Assembly: GCF_000429145.1 (NCBI RefSeq)
Contig: NZ_AUBH01000001.1
Location: 858,577 to 922,576 of the forward strand
Length of the DNA stretch: 64,000 nt
Reading direction: 5' to 3'
Source of the DNA: Aestuariibacter salexigens DSM 15300
Lineage (GTDB): Bacteria; Pseudomonadota; Gammaproteobacteria; Enterobacterales; Alteromonadaceae
Part shown: positions 9,258 through 18,139 of the stretch, piece by piece
How the letters are laid out: each line of letters opens with the position of its first letter
Position numbering within the stretch: the stretch's first letter is position 1
Program-made: the position numbers and the translations under genes
Notes under the pieces: model-generated
What the model was told of the DNA's origin: nothing
Database searches by the model: none
Seen by the model: the letters and a program-made list of their open reading frames with translations, nothing else

Positions 9258-10288
9258 GTTTCAAACCCGATGACTGTGTGACCTTAGGTCATGGCAGTGG
9301 TGGCCGCGCAATGCATGAGCTTATCCATGAGTTTATCGTCGAAAAATTTGCTAATTCACAGCTATCAGAGCTGGAAGATCAGGCTCGTATACCCCTGGCA
9401 CAGCTCGCTGAATACGGCAGCCAACTGGCTTTCAGTACAGATTCCTATGTTGTTGACCCGCTTTTTTTCCCGGGTGCTGACATTGGCAAACTGGCTATCT
9501 GCGGCACCGTTAATGATTTAGCGGTCGGCGGCGCCACTCCCCTCTTTCTGACCTGTTCACTGATCATTGAAGAAGGTCTGAGCTTTACCGTGTTAAACGA
9601 TGTGCTTGATTCTATGCGGCGCGCCGCCTTGCATGCGGGCGTGAAAATCATTACCGGTGACACTAAAGTCGTGGGGCGCGGTCAGTGTGACAAATTATTC
9701 ATCAATACCGCCGGTATTGGCGTGATTGACCCGTCATATAATCTATCGGCAGGACACTGTAAGAGCGGCGATTGCATTATCGTCAATGGATTCATAGGCG
9801 ATCACGGTGCGGCTGTGCTTGCGGCCAGAGGCGACGTGGCGATACAAACGAATGTGCAAAGTGATTGTCAGGCACTGCACGATCTGATTGCTGAGATGCT
9901 AAAGGTGTGTCCTGATATTCGCTGTATACGCGATGCAACGCGTGGAGGTGTGGCGACGGTGCTCAACGAATTTTCCCGTGCCAGCTCGGTGGTCATTGAA
10001 ATTGATGAACGCAGTGTACCGATTCGTCCCGAGGTTCAGGCAATCTGTGAATTACTGGGACTTGATCCATTGTATCTGGCTAACGAAGGCACACTGGTAT
10101 GTGTTGCGCCGCAGCACGCAGCGCAGCAATTGCTTAGCACGATGCGCAAGCACCCTAAAGGTCAGCATAGTCAGATAATAGCCACGGTAAGTGACGCCAA
10201 CGAACCTATAGTGAGCATGCGTACCGTATTTGGCAGCAGTCGCATTGTCGATATGCTGGAAGGCGAACAATTACCACGGATTTGTTGA
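9254..10288 (+). CDS. hypE: hydrogenase maturation protein HypE
   Basis: HypE receives a carbamoyl group from HypF on its C-terminal Cys and dehydrates it with ATP to a thiocyanate, donating CN to iron on HypC-HypD. The 344-residue protein ends in the diagnostic PRIC motif, so the acceptor Cys344 is intact. The AIRS-type kinase fold shows GHGSGGRAMHELI near the start, DSYVVDPLFFPG, ICGTVNDLAVGGA and GDTKVVGRG. It overlaps hypD by 4 bases and abuts the permease gene in TGATG. Assignment is confident. Confidence 0.96.
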   Translation: MSFKPDDCVTLGHGSGGRAMHELIHEFIVEKFANSQLSELEDQARIPLAQLAEYGSQLAFSTDSYVVDPLFFPGADIGKLAICGTVNDLAVGGATPLFLTCSLIIEEGLSFTVLNDVLDSMRRAALHAGVKIITGDTKVVGRGQCDKLFINTAGIGVIDPSYNLSAGHCKSGDCIIVNGFIGDHGAAVLAARGDVAIQTNVQSDCQALHDLIAEMLKVCPDIRCIRDATRGGVATVLNEFSRASSVVIEIDERSVPIRPEVQAICELLGLDPLYLANEGTLVCVAPQHAAQQLLSTMRKHPKGQHSQIIATVSDANEPIVSMRTVFGSSRIVDMLEGEQLPRIC

Positions 10289-10917
10289 TGATTCATTTTA
10301 TGCTGTTTGGCTTTTTGTTGGGCATAAGACACGCACTGGAGGCCGACCATATCGCCACGGTGGCGTCGTTAGCGGCCAGCAGACGCAGTAAATCGCAGGT
10401 GTTGTATCAGGGATTAGCCTGGAGTACAGGGCACAGCCTGACACTGCTTATCATTATTGGCGCATTGACGATAATTGGCGGCTCTATCGCAACTGAGATG
10501 CAACTGGCTCTGGATATTTTCGTCGGCGTGATAATGATATGGCTTGGTCTTGACGTCATTTTGCGTGCTAAAAATCTTGCCCAACTTAGGAAAGAGGACG
10601 TCATGGGCACTGACAAGTTACCCTTTAAAGCCTTTTCGCTGGGTCTACTTCATGGCGTTGCGGGTTCAGCAGCTCTGTTAATCATCTTTACCGAGCAGCT
10701 CGACAGCATGCTTGATTCAATTCTATGCCTGGCAGCATTTAGTCTGGGCACGATGAGCGGCATGCTGGTGTTTTCTGTGTTGCTCGCTGTGCCGCTGTCG
10801 TTTACTGCCTCACGAATGGTTTACCTGCAATATGGTGTGCAATGTCTAATTGGCACAGTAACAGGATTATTAGGGGCTGGCATCCTGTTACAGCAAGCCT
10901 TCCCACACTTTTTGTGA
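10288..10917 (+). CDS. nickel/cobalt permease of the HoxN/NixA-like group
   Basis: This 209-residue membrane protein has about six hydrophobic segments. Early in the first helix it carries RHALEADHIA (Arg14, His15, Asp20, His21), a close variant of the NiCoT nickel-permease signature RHAxDADHI with Glu in place of the first Asp. A WSTGHSLTLL segment follows. I choose the ATG at 10288, which overlaps the hypE stop, over two upstream TTG codons. As the last gene of the hyp operon it most likely imports nickel for HypA/HypB. It is shorter than classic eight-helix NiCoT proteins and resembles the compact UreH/HupE-like permeases, so metal specificity is inferred. Confidence 0.8.
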   Translation: MIHFMLFGFLLGIRHALEADHIATVASLAASRRSKSQVLYQGLAWSTGHSLTLLIIIGALTIIGGSIATEMQLALDIFVGVIMIWLGLDVILRAKNLAQLRKEDVMGTDKLPFKAFSLGLLHGVAGSAALLIIFTEQLDSMLDSILCLAAFSLGTMSGMLVFSVLLAVPLSFTASRMVYLQYGVQCLIGTVTGLLGAGILLQQAFPHFL

Positions 10918-10924
10918 AGAAAAT

Positions 10925-10952
10925 TTGACCGATACAAAAACACTGCTAATAT
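10925..10952 (+). promoter_or_regulatory. sigma-70 promoter of the SOS-type unit
   Basis: TTGACC (10925-10930) and an extended -10, TGC-TAATAT (10944-10952), are separated by 16 bases. Transcription should start near 10959, inside the LexA box that begins at 10952, an ideal arrangement for repression. Confidence 0.7.
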
Positions 10953-10971
10953 ACTGTATATATAAACAGTA
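10952..10971. promoter_or_regulatory. LexA (SOS) box
   Basis: TACTGTATATATAAACAGTA matches the gammaproteobacterial LexA consensus CTGT-N8-ACAG, including the flanking TA on both sides and an AT-rich core. It overlaps the predicted transcription start and lies 12 bases before the start codon at 10984. Confidence 0.9.
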
Positions 10972-10983
10972 TTAAGGTGCACC

Positions 10984-11346
10984 ATGTTTCAATCCGGTCT
11001 TAATGTCATTGACAAACTTGTCGCAAAGTACGGGTTATCCTTAAATGGTAATAATCCATTCAAAGCAGTGACTAAGCTATCAAAAGAACAGGCTGATAGT
11101 GCTTCTTTGAACCTACCCTACTGCATGTATAACAAAGTGAAATCGCTGACTCCCCATGATGATGCCACGCTTATTCGCTTTTTCCTGCCCGACAGACACG
11201 CCAGACTTGCGGCATTTCTGATAGTGAACGGCCATATTGTTGAGCAGGTTTATTATCAACGAGATAAAAAGTACGTCACCGCATGCAAGAAGATTCAGCG
11301 GGAATTGGATCTACAGCTGGCCTCACCTGCGTTGTTTGCGGCGTGA
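10984..11346 (+). CDS. LexA-controlled protein of unknown function
   Basis: I do not recognise this 120-residue protein. It has no signal peptide or clear membrane segment. It is basic in its second half (RFFLPDRHARLAAFLI, QRDKKYVTACKKIQREL), suggesting a compact alpha/beta fold. AAGG (10974-10977) gives a Shine-Dalgarno 6 bases before the ATG. A near-consensus LexA box overlaps its promoter, so induction by DNA damage is expected. It does not look like SulA, DinI, YebG or UmuD. A possible 37-residue membrane peptide follows after 12 bases. A role as a division inhibitor or damage-tolerance factor is only a guess from regulation. Confidence 0.75.
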   Translation: MFQSGLNVIDKLVAKYGLSLNGNNPFKAVTKLSKEQADSASLNLPYCMYNKVKSLTPHDDATLIRFFLPDRHARLAAFLIVNGHIVEQVYYQRDKKYVTACKKIQRELDLQLASPALFAA

Positions 11347-11358
11347 TGTAATTTCAGC

Positions 11359-11472
11359 ATGAAGTTCGACGTCTCATTCACAGCATGGCGCCTACATCTG
11401 CAATCCATATTGCTGTGTACTTTACTAATTACCGGACTCGCACTGGCTGATTTACTAGTCAGCGCGTTTTAG
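11359..11472 (+). CDS. possible 37-residue single-helix membrane peptide
   Basis: A short frame encodes MKFDVSFTAWRLHLQ followed by a hydrophobic segment (SILLCTLLITGLALADLLV) of transmembrane length and a stop. It begins 12 bases after the stop of the LexA-boxed gene on the same strand, so it would share its transcript. There is no strong Shine-Dalgarno, which is the main doubt. Size and topology resemble SOS-induced membrane peptides such as TisB, but no sequence similarity is claimed. It could be chance. Confidence 0.35.
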   Translation: MKFDVSFTAWRLHLQSILLCTLLITGLALADLLVSAF

Positions 11473-11659
11473 CAAGCCTTTCGAATTTCGCTCAAAAACT
11501 GTCAACATTTTTTACAATTGAAAAAAGTGTCAATAACCAATAAAAATTAATTCCATATTTATTATAAAGTTAGCGCTAAAATCTTTTACGGTTCACATAT
11601 TGCATGCATAGTTTTGAGATTTTCTCAAACAACTCTGCCGAAATAATAAGGATTTTGAA
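11473..11659 (+). promoter_or_regulatory. AT-rich leader of the PEP-CTERM gene
   Basis: This 187-base gap is clearly richer in A+T than its surroundings. It contains a poorly paired T-run/A-run stem (ACATTTTTT with AAAAAAGTGT), which might end the upstream transcript. It also has a symmetric element TTGAGA-TTT-TCTCAA (about 11614-11628), shortly before the GGA ribosome-binding site of the next gene. No confident -35/-10 pair was fixed. Confidence 0.35.
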
Positions 11660-12502
11660 ATGAACAAGGTTTTAAAAAGTCTCCTTACTACAGCCGTGCT
11701 GGTACTCACGACCTCTTCACACGCAACTTTAGTCAATGTGGCTGGCGTTGCATGGGACACAGATCAAGGTGCCCCTCTTCCTGATATGACAATGGATACG
11801 TTTTTTTATCAATGGCTTGTGGACGGAGCGAACGCCGCCTCATCAACACCAAATGAAATACTTTCGATGGCTACGATTAACCCTGCAGGACTTGGGCTAG
11901 GTGATACACTGCAAGGTATGGGTGAGGTAAACAGCCTAAATGGAAAAACTGCTGCTATCAACACTGTTGCAGGTGGAGATTTATGTTTGACCTGCGAATT
12001 GACCTATACGTTCGGCGGATTTGCTGTTGATTCACTAAATGGGGGACCGCTTGGCGGGCCAACATTTACCAATGGCTGGTTTAATTTTTACGTCGATAGT
12101 ACACCAGACTTCACGCCGACCGATGCTGGGTTTGTGAACCCTGCGAATGCGTCGGATGGCCAGCTTTGGTTATCATTGCAGGTCACTGCAAACGCATTTT
12201 TATCAAGCACGATAGTACAAGGCACTCTTGCTATGGAGTTGGATGCTGTTGCAGGGTTAGCTAAGGATTACTTTGACACCAATTCTATGAACGGTGTTCT
12301 AAGCGGTAGGTTAGTTGATGTCATATCTAATCCAAGCTTTATTTTCAATAACTTTCTTGATTTAAATGGTGACAGTACACCTGATTATTACGCAAACGCT
12401 AATAGTCAATTCGATGGCGACACGGTCGCGCCGGTTCCTGCACCGCCGACTTTGCTCTTGTTCGTTTTTGTACTGCTTGCCGTATCAAGATTGAGAAAGT
12501 AA
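11660..12502 (+). CDS. PEP-CTERM-type exported protein
   Basis: The 280-residue product has an N-terminal signal peptide (MNKVLKSLLTTAVLVLTT, then SSHA). Its C-terminus is a sorting signal: VPAPPTLLLF, a short hydrophobic helix and the basic end SRLRK. This is the variant of the PEP-CTERM tag (often VPxPATLxLL) recognised by exosortase and cleaved during export. The middle is rich in Gly, Asn, Thr and Asp, with one CLTC pair, and resembles other structural PEP-CTERM proteins without a known enzymatic fold. No exosortase or EPS gene lies in the window. The tag is convincing; the function is unknown. Confidence 0.75.
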   Translation: MNKVLKSLLTTAVLVLTTSSHATLVNVAGVAWDTDQGAPLPDMTMDTFFYQWLVDGANAASSTPNEILSMATINPAGLGLGDTLQGMGEVNSLNGKTAAINTVAGGDLCLTCELTYTFGGFAVDSLNGGPLGGPTFTNGWFNFYVDSTPDFTPTDAGFVNPANASDGQLWLSLQVTANAFLSSTIVQGTLAMELDAVAGLAKDYFDTNSMNGVLSGRLVDVISNPSFIFNNFLDLNGDSTPDYYANANSQFDGDTVAPVPAPPTLLLFVFVLLAVSRLRK

Positions 12503-12544
12503 AAAACAAAATAAATGAAACGCCTTTGGGACTTACCGAGGCGT
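12501..12544 (-). terminator. intrinsic terminator of ybeL
   Basis: On the minus strand ACGCCT and AGGCGT (plus-strand 12539-12544 and 12520-12525) form a stem around the ybeL stop codon. It is followed by a T-rich run ending in TTTTTT. It may also stop the convergent PEP-CTERM transcript, although that side lacks a U-run. Confidence 0.6.
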
Positions 12545-13021
12545 CTTCGACTGCCTGTTAAAGCGTGCACAGCCGCATTGACTGCAGGATACAATGCGTT
12601 GAAGATGGTCGACCGGGTGGGTATGCCCACATTGCTGACACACAAGCACGCCAGCGGCGACAAGTTCACCTTCTCGATACGTTCCCTGATGAGCAATATC
12701 CTGCTGCATTTCATACCATTCGAGTTGATTACGATCGGAGATTTTGCCCAGCAGTTGCCATAGTTCCAGCTTGGTTGTTTGCCACCATAAAGACTGTTGG
12801 CTTTGCTCATGCCACGCATCGGCAAAGGCACTGAAGTCACGCATTAAATAACGCTCCAACGTATTGAGTTCTTCTTTGCTCAAGTCCTCGGCTGCGTGTA
12901 AATAGGCTTTCGCCTGTTCAACGATTTGCATGGCGGTGATAGCGTCTTGCTCCGCCGCTTCATCTAACCAGTCATTAAGCTTTTCCAGTGCGGTTTGATA
13001 CTGACTTTTTTGTTTACCCAT
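12533..13021 (-). CDS. ybeL: zinc-ribbon protein YbeL (DUF1451)
   Basis: This 162-residue protein has a long alpha-helical N-terminal region (ALEKLNDWLDEAAEQD onward). A C-terminal zinc ribbon has CQQCGH and CSQCGC. Both features and the position next to leuS match E. coli YbeL, whose function is not established. The start at 13021 (MGKQKSQYQ) is preferred over a 15-residue longer frame that lacks family similarity. It is divergent from leuS and has its own terminator. Confidence 0.82.
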   Translation of the reverse strand: MGKQKSQYQTALEKLNDWLDEAAEQDAITAMQIVEQAKAYLHAAEDLSKEELNTLERYLMRDFSAFADAWHEQSQQSLWWQTTKLELWQLLGKISDRNQLEWYEMQQDIAHQGTYREGELVAAGVLVCQQCGHTHPVDHLQRIVSCSQCGCARFNRQSKTPR

Positions 13022-13157
13022 GGTTTTACTGCCCTGGTGAGTTTGATTTAGTTCTACCACACTCACGATGTTTGATGTAATACCGTACAGGCATTTTATT
13101 GTGATATATCAATCACAGATAAATTGTGACTATCCGCGCCTTTGTGCGCGGCCGCTA

Positions 13158-13187
13158 TTGTTCCGCGACGGTGCCCTGGGGTATCCT
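13158..13187 (+). promoter_or_regulatory. predicted leuS promoter
   Basis: TTGTTC (13158-13163) and TATCCT (13182-13187) are 18 bases apart and are followed by a GC-rich discriminator (ACGCGC). That discriminator is typical of promoters under stringent control. It lies about 50 bases before the leuS ATG. Confidence 0.5.
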
Positions 13188-13237
13188 ACGCGCTCATTTT
13201 TTATCATCAAATTTCATACGCGGAATTGCACAGTTAC

Positions 13238-15850
13238 ATGGCCGACAATCAGTATCATCCCCAACAGATAGAGAAAGACGTTCAGCAACACTGGGAACAG
13301 AACAAATCTTTTAAGGTGACGGAAGACGCGAGTAAAGAGAAATTTTACTGCCTGTCTATGTTCCCTTACCCGAGCGGCCGACTGCACATGGGCCATGTGC
13401 GCAACTATACCATTGGCGACGTCATTAGCCGCTTTCAGCGCATGCAGGGTAAAAACGTATTACAACCGATGGGATGGGATGCGTTCGGCTTGCCGGCCGA
13501 AAACGCTGCGATTAACAATAAAACCGCGCCAGCAAAATGGACCTACGCCAACATCGAGTATATGAAGGGTCAGTTAAAATCCCTGGGCTTTGGCTACGAC
13601 TGGGATCGTGAACTGACCACGTGCAAGCAAGATTATTACCGTTGGGAGCAATGGTTTTTCACCCGTCTGTATGAAAAGGGTCTGGTGTATAAAAAAAATG
13701 CCACAGTAAATTGGGATCCGGTCGACCAGACCGTGTTGGCTAACGAGCAGGTGATTGACGGACGGGGTTGGCGTTCAGGTGCAGTCGTCGAGCAAAAAGA
13801 AATCCCACAGTGGTTTATAAAGATCACCGACTACGCGCAGGAGCTGCTTGACGATTTGGAACAAATGGATGAATGGCCAGAGCAGGTTCGTGCCATGCAA
13901 AAGAATTGGATTGGTCGCTCCGAAGGCGTCGAAATTCAGTTTGATATGGCTGAATCCATTGTTGTGGACGAACAACCTATCAATGATTTCGAAGTCTATA
14001 CTACCCGTCCTGATACGCTGTTTGGTGTGACCTATGTTGCGGTCGCCGCACAGCATCCTATTGCGCAGTTTGCCGCCCAATCAAACCCTGAACTTGCTGC
14101 ATTTATTGAGGACATCAAAAATAGCAAAGTAGCAGAAGCTGATCTTGCCACCATGGAGAAAAAGGGGTGTGCAACTGGATTGTATGCGGTGCATCCGCTA
14201 ACCGGCAATCAGGTGCCTATCTGGGTCGCTAATTTTGTGTTAATGGATTACGGCTCAGGTGCGGTCATGGCGGTACCTGGCCATGATCAGCGAGATTGGG
14301 AATTTGCCACAAAGTATAACCTGCCTATCGTACAGGTGATTGAACCGGGAGAGGACGCGCAAGAGTCATGCGATCTGACGCGAGCGGCGTACACCGAGAA
14401 AGGCGTCACCGTTAACTCCGGCAGCTTTAACGGGCTCAACTTCGAGCAGGCGTTTAATGGCATTGCCGCAGAGCTTGAAAATAAAGGCAAAGGCAAGCGT
14501 AAAGTGAATTTCCGCCTGCGCGATTGGGGTGTGAGCCGTCAGCGTTACTGGGGTACCCCTATCCCGATGCTGAATTTGGAAAATGGCGATTCAATTCCCG
14601 TGCCCGCCGATAAACTGCCAGTGATATTGCCTGAAGATGTGGAAATGGACGGTGTGACCTCCCCCATCAAAGCTGATCCAGAGTGGGCAAAAGAACACAT
14701 CAACGGCATGCCAGCCCAGCGCGAGACAGATACGTTTGATACCTTTATGGAATCTTCCTGGTATTACGCCCGTTACGCCTCTGCGCCGCAGGACGCGATG
14801 CTGGATCCGGCACAGGCTAATTACTGGCTACCAGTAGATCAGTACATCGGTGGTATCGAACATGCGATCCTGCACCTGCTGTACTCTCGTTTCTTCCATA
14901 AACTGCTACGCGATGAAGGCTTGGTCGAGTCGGATGAACCGTACAAAAGACTGTTATGTCAGGGCATGGTACTGGCTGATTCTTACTATCGCGTGGATGC
15001 GTCAGGCAAACAAACCTGGTATTCGCCATCCGATGTAGACGTCGAAAAAGACGACAAAGGCAGGATCACCAAAGCGACTCTGCGTGCAGATGGTCAGCCC
15101 GTTGAACATGGCGGCATGACGAAAATGTCGAAGTCGAAAAATAACGGCATTGACCCTCAGTCCGTCATTGACGTTTATGGCGCCGATACTATTCGCCTGT
15201 TTACCATGTTTGCTGCACCACCAGAGCAGACGCTGGAATGGATAGACAGTGGCGTAGAAGGCGCACACCGTTTCCTTAAACGGGTGTGGAAACTGGTGCA
15301 AGAGCATATCGAACAGGGTGACGTTGCCACGCTTAATCCGGCAGAGTTAAATAGCGAACAGAAAGCCTTACGTCGTGAAGTACATAAAACTATCGCTAAA
15401 GTGACCGATGATATTGGACGCAGGCAAACCTTCAATACTGCGGTAGCGGCGGTAATGGAGCTGCTTAACCATATGCAGAAGGCATCGCAACAGGATGCCC
15501 AGGATCACGCAGTGATGCGCGAGGCCGTCGAGGCCGTAGTCAGGCTGCTTAACCCTATCACTCCTCATATCTGCCATGTATTGTGGCAACAGTTGGGTCA
15601 CCAAACCGATGTTGAACAGGAAGACTGGCCGACTGCGGATCCGGCGGCCATGGTCGAAGATGAGAAGCTGGTAGTGGTGCAAGTCAACGGTAAAGTACGC
15701 GCAAAGATTACTGTGGCGGCAGATGCGTCTCAAGAAAGCGTCGAGCAAGCCTCACTGGCGCAGGAAAACGTACAGCAGTTCACCGAGGGCAAAACCGTAC
15801 GCAAAGTTATTTACGTGCCAGGCAAGCTCGTCAATATTGTGGCCAATTAA
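13238..15850 (+). CDS. leuS: leucyl-tRNA synthetase
   Basis: LeuRS charges tRNA-Leu in the cytoplasm. The 870-residue protein has the class I HIGH-type motif as HMGH (residues 50-53) and KMSKS (629-633). An editing (CP1) domain lies between them, with [12 protein letters not shown] typical of its hydrolytic pocket, and the C-terminal domain ends in [12 protein letters not shown]. The start at 13238 ([15 protein letters not shown]) is the family start; a frame open from 13142 adds an unrelated extension. It heads a run with lptE and holA, with lptE starting 2 bases after its stop. Confidence 0.97.
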   Translation: MADNQYHPQQIEKDVQQHWEQNKSFKVTEDASKEKFYCLSMFPYPSGRLHMGHVRNYTIGDVISRFQRMQGKNVLQPMGWDAFGLPAENAAINNKTAPAKWTYANIEYMKGQLKSLGFGYDWDRELTTCKQDYYRWEQWFFTRLYEKGLVYKKNATVNWDPVDQTVLANEQVIDGRGWRSGAVVEQKEIPQWFIKITDYAQELLDDLEQMDEWPEQVRAMQKNWIGRSEGVEIQFDMAESIVVDEQPINDFEVYTTRPDTLFGVTYVAVAAQHPIAQFAAQSNPELAAFIEDIKNSKVAEADLATMEKKGCATGLYAVHPLTGNQVPIWVANFVLMDYGSGAVMAVPGHDQRDWEFATKYNLPIVQVIEPGEDAQESCDLTRAAYTEKGVTVNSGSFNGLNFEQAFNGIAAELENKGKGKRKVNFRLRDWGVSRQRYWGTPIPMLNLENGDSIPVPADKLPVILPEDVEMDGVTSPIKADPEWAKEHINGMPAQRETDTFDTFMESSWYYARYASAPQDAMLDPAQANYWLPVDQYIGGIEHAILHLLYSRFFHKLLRDEGLVESDEPYKRLLCQGMVLADSYYRVDASGKQTWYSPSDVDVEKDDKGRITKATLRADGQPVEHGGMTKMSKSKNNGIDPQSVIDVYGADTIRLFTMFAAPPEQTLEWIDSGVEGAHRFLKRVWKLVQEHIEQGDVATLNPAELNSEQKALRREVHKTIAKVTDDIGRRQTFNTAVAAVMELLNHMQKASQQDAQDHAVMREAVEAVVRLLNPITPHICHVLWQQLGHQTDVEQEDWPTADPAAMVEDEKLVVVQVNGKVRAKITVAADASQESVEQASLAQENVQQFTEGKTVRKVIYVPGKLVNIVAN

Positions 15851-15851
15851 G

Positions 15852-16379
15852 GTGCATGCTTTACCTTTGCTAAGATGGATGATGGTCGTGGCACTGATTG
15901 TTTCGGTCAGTGCCTGCGGGTTCCGGCTGCGTGGTACCCAACAACTGCCTGAATCAATCAATCAGGTTTACATCGCCAGTCAATTTGCCCACATGCCAAT
16001 GCAGCGTGCACTGGAACAGCGTTTAAGCGTCTATCAACTGCAAAATGTGACACAAACACAAGCACAGCAAGATCCCCGGACTGTGACGATTTACCTGCAG
16101 CCGGAAGAACTTGAGAGACGACTGCTTTCCGTCTTCGCCACCGGCCAGGTTGCGGAGTACGAGCTAATTTTCAGCATACCTTATACAGTACAGTTTGCCG
16201 ATCAGGAAGCCATTGCATCACGCATTGAAGTCTTGCGAGAGTATCAGGACGATCCAGACGAAGTACTGGCAAAAAGCCGTGAGTTGGATTTGGTATTGAC
16301 TGAAATGCGTAATGAGGCGGCTGACAGAATGATCCGTTTACTGTCGTCACAATACCAGTCTCAAATAACGTTTAATTAG
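15852..16379 (+). CDS. lptE: LPS-assembly lipoprotein LptE
   Basis: LptE plugs the LptD barrel and helps place lipopolysaccharide in the outer membrane. The 175-residue product starts with a lipoprotein signal ending in VSAC, so Cys22 should be lipidated, followed by GFRLRGTQQLPES, the usual LptE start. I choose GTG at 15852, 2 bases after leuS, because it supplies the basic n-region (LPLLRW) of the signal. The position between leuS and holA is conserved in gammaproteobacteria. Confidence 0.92.
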   Translation: MHALPLLRWMMVVALIVSVSACGFRLRGTQQLPESINQVYIASQFAHMPMQRALEQRLSVYQLQNVTQTQAQQDPRTVTIYLQPEELERRLLSVFATGQVAEYELIFSIPYTVQFADQEAIASRIEVLREYQDDPDEVLAKSRELDLVLTEMRNEAADRMIRLLSSQYQSQITFN

Positions 16380-16387
16380 GCAGGCTC

Positions 16388-17410
16388 ATGCAGGTTTATC
16401 CCAATCGCCTCGAAGAATCACTGCATGCCGGACTGAAACCGGTGTACCTGATTTTTGGTGATGAGCCACAGCAGAAACTCGAAGCCATCCAGCGGGTACG
16501 TGATGCGGCAAGACAGCAAGGCTTTGATGAACGCCAGTCTTTGGTTGCGGATAAGGAATTTCAGTGGCACAGCTTAACTGAAGCGACACAGACGCTGTCA
16601 TTGTTCAGTGCTCGACAGCTTATCGAGTTGGAATTGCCCAGTGCTAAACCCGGCACTGAGGGTGCGAAAACCTTAACTGAGTTTGCCAGTAACACCAATC
16701 CAGATACCTTGCTTATCGTGCATGGCACACGGGCGGGTAAAGATGTGCAAAGCACCAAATGGTTTAAGTCACTCGACAAACAGGGCGTATTTGTGCCCTG
16801 TTACCCGCTGGAAGGCAACCAATTACAACAGTGGATAGCGCAGCGCTGCAGAACCGCCGGGCTGAATGTCGATCAGGCAGTATGTAAGCTTCTTGCCGAC
16901 TTTTGCGAAGGCAACATGCTGGCTGCCAGCCAGGAAATTGAAAAATTAGCGCTGCTGTTTGCTGACAAGCCAGCTGATGTTGAAGCCGTACAGCATGCCC
17001 TGGTTGATCAATCCCGATTTAATGTGTTTCAGCTTATCGATGTGCTGTTGTCTGGCGATGCACAAAAAGCCGTTAAGATGCTATGCCGACTGGAAAGTGA
17101 AGGTCTGGAGCCAACGATTATCAGCTGGGCGTTGCTGCGCGAGTGGCAAACGTTGTATGAGATTAAACTGGAGATGCAAAAGGGCAATAATGTTAACTGG
17201 ATGCGTCATCGGATTTGGAAGAACCGCCAGCCTATCGTTCAAGCAGCGCTACGTCGTTTATCTATGACTCACTTGCAAAGCATGCTTAAAAAGCTACAAG
17301 TACTCGACTCACAATTAAAAAGTCAGCCCCCTGCCAGGCCGTTTATTGAATTATGCCACTGCTGTTTGCTATTTATCCCAGTGCAGTTGGATGACATTGC
17401 ATTAGCCTGA
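16388..17410 (+). CDS. holA: DNA polymerase III subunit delta
   Basis: HolA is the wrench of the clamp loader that opens the beta sliding clamp. The 340-residue protein starts with the conserved LKPVYLIFGDEPQQKLEA and shows the AAA+-like N-terminal fold, the middle segment LLADFCEGNMLAASQEIEKL and the helical collar region from about residue 215. It has no functional P-loop, as expected for delta. It lies 8 bases after lptE and 8 bases before nadD. Confidence 0.95.
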   Translation: MQVYPNRLEESLHAGLKPVYLIFGDEPQQKLEAIQRVRDAARQQGFDERQSLVADKEFQWHSLTEATQTLSLFSARQLIELELPSAKPGTEGAKTLTEFASNTNPDTLLIVHGTRAGKDVQSTKWFKSLDKQGVFVPCYPLEGNQLQQWIAQRCRTAGLNVDQAVCKLLADFCEGNMLAASQEIEKLALLFADKPADVEAVQHALVDQSRFNVFQLIDVLLSGDAQKAVKMLCRLESEGLEPTIISWALLREWQTLYEIKLEMQKGNNVNWMRHRIWKNRQPIVQAALRRLSMTHLQSMLKKLQVLDSQLKSQPPARPFIELCHCCLLFIPVQLDDIALA

Positions 17411-17418
17411 ACTGTAGG

Positions 17419-18069
17419 ATGAAACAATTAGCTCTCCCTCCTATTGGCGTTTTTGGCGGCACATTTAACCCGCCACACTATGGACATTTTTGTCCGGTTC
17501 AGGACGCCGCGCGGCAGGTCGGCATCAAACGTATCATGGTAGTACCGTGTCAGATACCACCGCACAAAGCGAAACCGGAAACCAGTGCCGCCACGCGCCT
17601 GACCATGGTGAGACTGGCTGCGGAACATTTTAACGGGTTTGAGGTCAGTGATATTGAACTGAAGCGCGCGGGCAAATCATACACAGTGGATACGCTTGAA
17701 CAATTACGCAATGACATGCCAGATACTCCCATATGTTTCTTTATGGGGCTGGACTCGCTGCTACACTTCGATTCCTGGCATCGCTGGCAGGATATTCCCA
17801 AGCTGTCGCATATTGTGGTCTGTGCCAGGCCTGGCTGGCAGCCTGACTACAACACTAACATCCAACGTCTACTTGAGCAGCGCCTTACCGAAGCCCCAGC
17901 GCAACTTCATCGCGACAAGTGTGGCTGCCTATTTTTCGCCTCTGTGGCGCCCTATCACGTGTCGTCAACAGAGATACGCCAGCGCCTCGAGAAGCAGCAA
18001 AATTTGCATGGCATGATGCCCGATAACGTCCATGCTTACATTAATGAACACAGGTTATATCGCCCGTGA
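17419..18069 (+). CDS. nadD: nicotinate-nucleotide adenylyltransferase
   Basis: NadD joins ATP and nicotinate mononucleotide to make deamido-NAD. The 216-residue protein has the nucleotidyltransferase signature GVFGGTFNPPHYGH near the start and the second ISSTEIR-like motif as VSSTEIRQRL near the C-terminus. Its start is 8 bases after the holA stop. Length and position are typical. Confidence 0.96.
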   Translation: MKQLALPPIGVFGGTFNPPHYGHFCPVQDAARQVGIKRIMVVPCQIPPHKAKPETSAATRLTMVRLAAEHFNGFEVSDIELKRAGKSYTVDTLEQLRNDMPDTPICFFMGLDSLLHFDSWHRWQDIPKLSHIVVCARPGWQPDYNTNIQRLLEQRLTEAPAQLHRDKCGCLFFASVAPYHVSSTEIRQRLEKQQNLHGMMPDNVHAYINEHRLYRP

Positions 18070-18139
18070 ATTCTGGTACACTTGCCGACATTCTATAAAG
18101 GCTGCAACCTTACAAAACATGGGCCATTCAGGAGCAACA

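Noticed and set aside
10984..11346. SulA identity for the LexA-boxed gene
   Set aside because: Regulation fits but the sequence does not resemble SulA, so no symbol is given.
12515..12763. Plus-strand frames over ybeL
   Set aside because: They are opposite-strand shadows of a gene with a clear zinc ribbon and its own terminator.
15723..15851. Longer lptE start within leuS
   Set aside because: The extension lies inside leuS and would bury the lipoprotein signal peptide.
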